This document shows, piece by piece, positions 63,216-64,000 of a stretch of DNA of 64,000 nt. The first letter of the stretch is position 1. The number at the start of each line of letters is the position of its first letter. Location: the NCBI RefSeq assembly GCF_014773365.1, contig NZ_JACWUN010000003.1:1-64000 (forward strand). The letters are read 5' to 3'. The position numbers and the translations under genes were made by a program. Under the pieces are notes generated by a model. The model was not told where the DNA came from. It did not search any database and saw nothing but the letters and a program-made list of their open reading frames with translations. Origin of the DNA: Pelovirga terrestris (lineage in GTDB: Bacteria; Desulfobacterota; Desulfuromonadia; Desulfuromonadales; Geopsychrobacteraceae).

Positions 63216-64000
63216 TCAGCAGTCGATAAACTGACTCGCGCGATCAATCAGATAGCGGGCGATACTGCGTGATGGTGGCAGGATCGGCAGTTGATCCAAC
63301 CGGTACCAATCAGCTGCGCACAGTTCCTTATCCCTCAGTTCGATCTCGCCGCCGGCATAGTCTGCGACAAAACCACACATCAACTGACTCGGAAAAGGCC
63401 AGGACTGACTGCCCAGGTAACGGATATTGGTAATACTGATACCGGTTTCCTCAAGAGCCTCGCGCGCCATCGCCTCTTCCAGCGATTCGCCAAACTCGAC
63501 AAACCCTGCCACCAACCCGTAACGCCCGGTAGCCCAGTCTCCCTTGCGGACCAGCAGCAATTGATCGTCGCGCACAAGCAGACCAATGACACACGGGTGA
63601 ATACGGGGAAAATGATGGGCACCACACTGCACACAGAATTTACCCCACTCACCGGCCAATCGTTCCATTTTGCCGTCGCAGTTGCCGCAGTAGCGACTGG
63701 TCATCTCCCAGTGCAGGATCATCAGACCAAGCCCGCCCAGAGAGGACAGGGACGCCGGCAGGGTTGATTCACTTGCCCGCAGATGATGGGACGTAAGCGT
63801 TGCCGGCAGGTCGGCATCTTGCGGGACCGCCACCAGACGACAGGGCTGTTCTTGCCACTGCCCCAGATACAGGCTACTACCCGCCAATGATGAAATCGGA
63901 CAGTCGCCACCGGGAAGCTGTTCCGGCATCCCCTCCAGAGTGAACAGCCGCATCCCCTGCAGCAGGACCCAGACCCCGTCACCTCCGGGATCTCGATCAG
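63216..64000 (-). CDS. nudC: NADH pyrophosphatase NudC, 5' end outside window
   Basis: Cleaves NAD(H) and removes NAD caps from RNA. Visible: the zinc ribbon CGNCDGKMERLAGEWGKFC with CVQCG (four Cys), Nudix box GFVEFGESLEEAMAREALEE TG-type, and the NADH signature SQSWPFPSQ. The frame stays open past the first Met (63953) to the window edge (GGDGVWVLLQG), so the true start lies beyond 64000. The 236-nt gap to the cupin gene has no recognisable gene. Confidence 0.94.
   Translation of the reverse strand, partial: DRDPGGDGVWVLLQGMRLFTLEGMPEQLPGGDCPISSLAGSSLYLGQWQEQPCRLVAVPQDADLPATLTSHHLRASESTLPASLSSLGGLGLMILHWEMTSRYCGNCDGKMERLAGEWGKFCVQCGAHHFPRIHPCVIGLLVRDDQLLLVRKGDWATGRYGLVAGFVEFGESLEEAMAREALEETGISITNIRYLGSQSWPFPSQLMCGFVADYAGGEIELRDKELCAADWYRLDQLPILPPSRSIARYLIDRASQFIDC

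Overview
The window looks like a chromosome segment of an anaerobic Gram-negative bacterium of the Desulfuromonadales/Geobacterales type. This is inferred from gene content, not from a marker gene. It carries low-potential metalloenzymes (a CooS carbon monoxide dehydrogenase homologue, a tungsten-type aldehyde:ferredoxin oxidoreductase, a hybrid cluster protein). It also has a UGA-encoded selenoprotein with a clear bacterial SECIS hairpin, a cyclic di-GMP-I riboswitch, an outer-membrane phospholipase, and the aat-clpA-clpS block typical of proteobacteria. No rRNA, tRNA or CRISPR array was recognised.

Layout. 1-1861: the end of a two-gene DDE transposon (transposase plus AAA ATPase) that has cut a RpiR-type regulator. 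1840-6781: what remains of that regulator, a divergent promoter with a palindrome, a DcuC-type carrier and two M20 metallopeptidases. 6782-12161: an accessory island with five toxin-antitoxin pairs (HigBA, ParDE, YefM-YoeB, a RelE/ParE pair, VapBC), a small membrane protein, a headless serine recombinase and repeats. 12212-18870: a compact six-gene operon read leftward: a CooS homologue lacking one active-site cysteine ligand, a Tat-type NitT/TauT ABC importer (binding protein, permease, ATPase), an exported HMA plus SurA-like protein with a Cys-Gly tail, and a cysteine desulfurase. This operon is the best candidate here for an undescribed system. 19279-23400: half of a chromate transporter, an AOR-family enzyme, DUF423, and remnants of an IS transposase and an EAL protein. 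23411-27655: a c-di-GMP riboswitch ahead of a two-kinase, one-receiver signalling operon.

27721-32054: a dispersed repeat, then a copper-type MerR/Spy-like/P-type ATPase operon and a broken methyltransferase gene. 32502-34274: an exported rhodanese followed by a selenoprotein of the glycine/proline reductase B family. 34986-40995: a class-II amidotransferase, Hcp, and an Hcp-associated set (DUF1858 protein, Fe-S-type protein, hemerythrin) inserted in an RND efflux gene that an inversion has split. The two Hcp-related transcription units share FNR/HcpR-like boxes. 41340-64000: mostly housekeeping genes: katG, rpsU, an rRNA methyltransferase, PilZ, a J-domain protein, an RdgC-like protein, a SpoIIE phosphatase, pldA, glutamine synthetase, a KamA-type radical SAM enzyme, a GntR regulator, aat-clpA-clpS, rmuC, uppP, a second cysteine desulfurase, a rhodanese, a cupin and nudC.

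The left 40 kb is patchy, with many truncated genes, repeats and recombinase traces, and reads as a plastic accessory region. The right 22 kb is compact and intact. Recurring themes are sulfur/selenium handling (two cysteine desulfurases, two rhodaneses, one selenoprotein), nitrosative and oxidative stress (Hcp, hemerythrin, KatG) and metal handling (HMA protein, copper operon). All names rest on motif recognition by eye; no database search was run.
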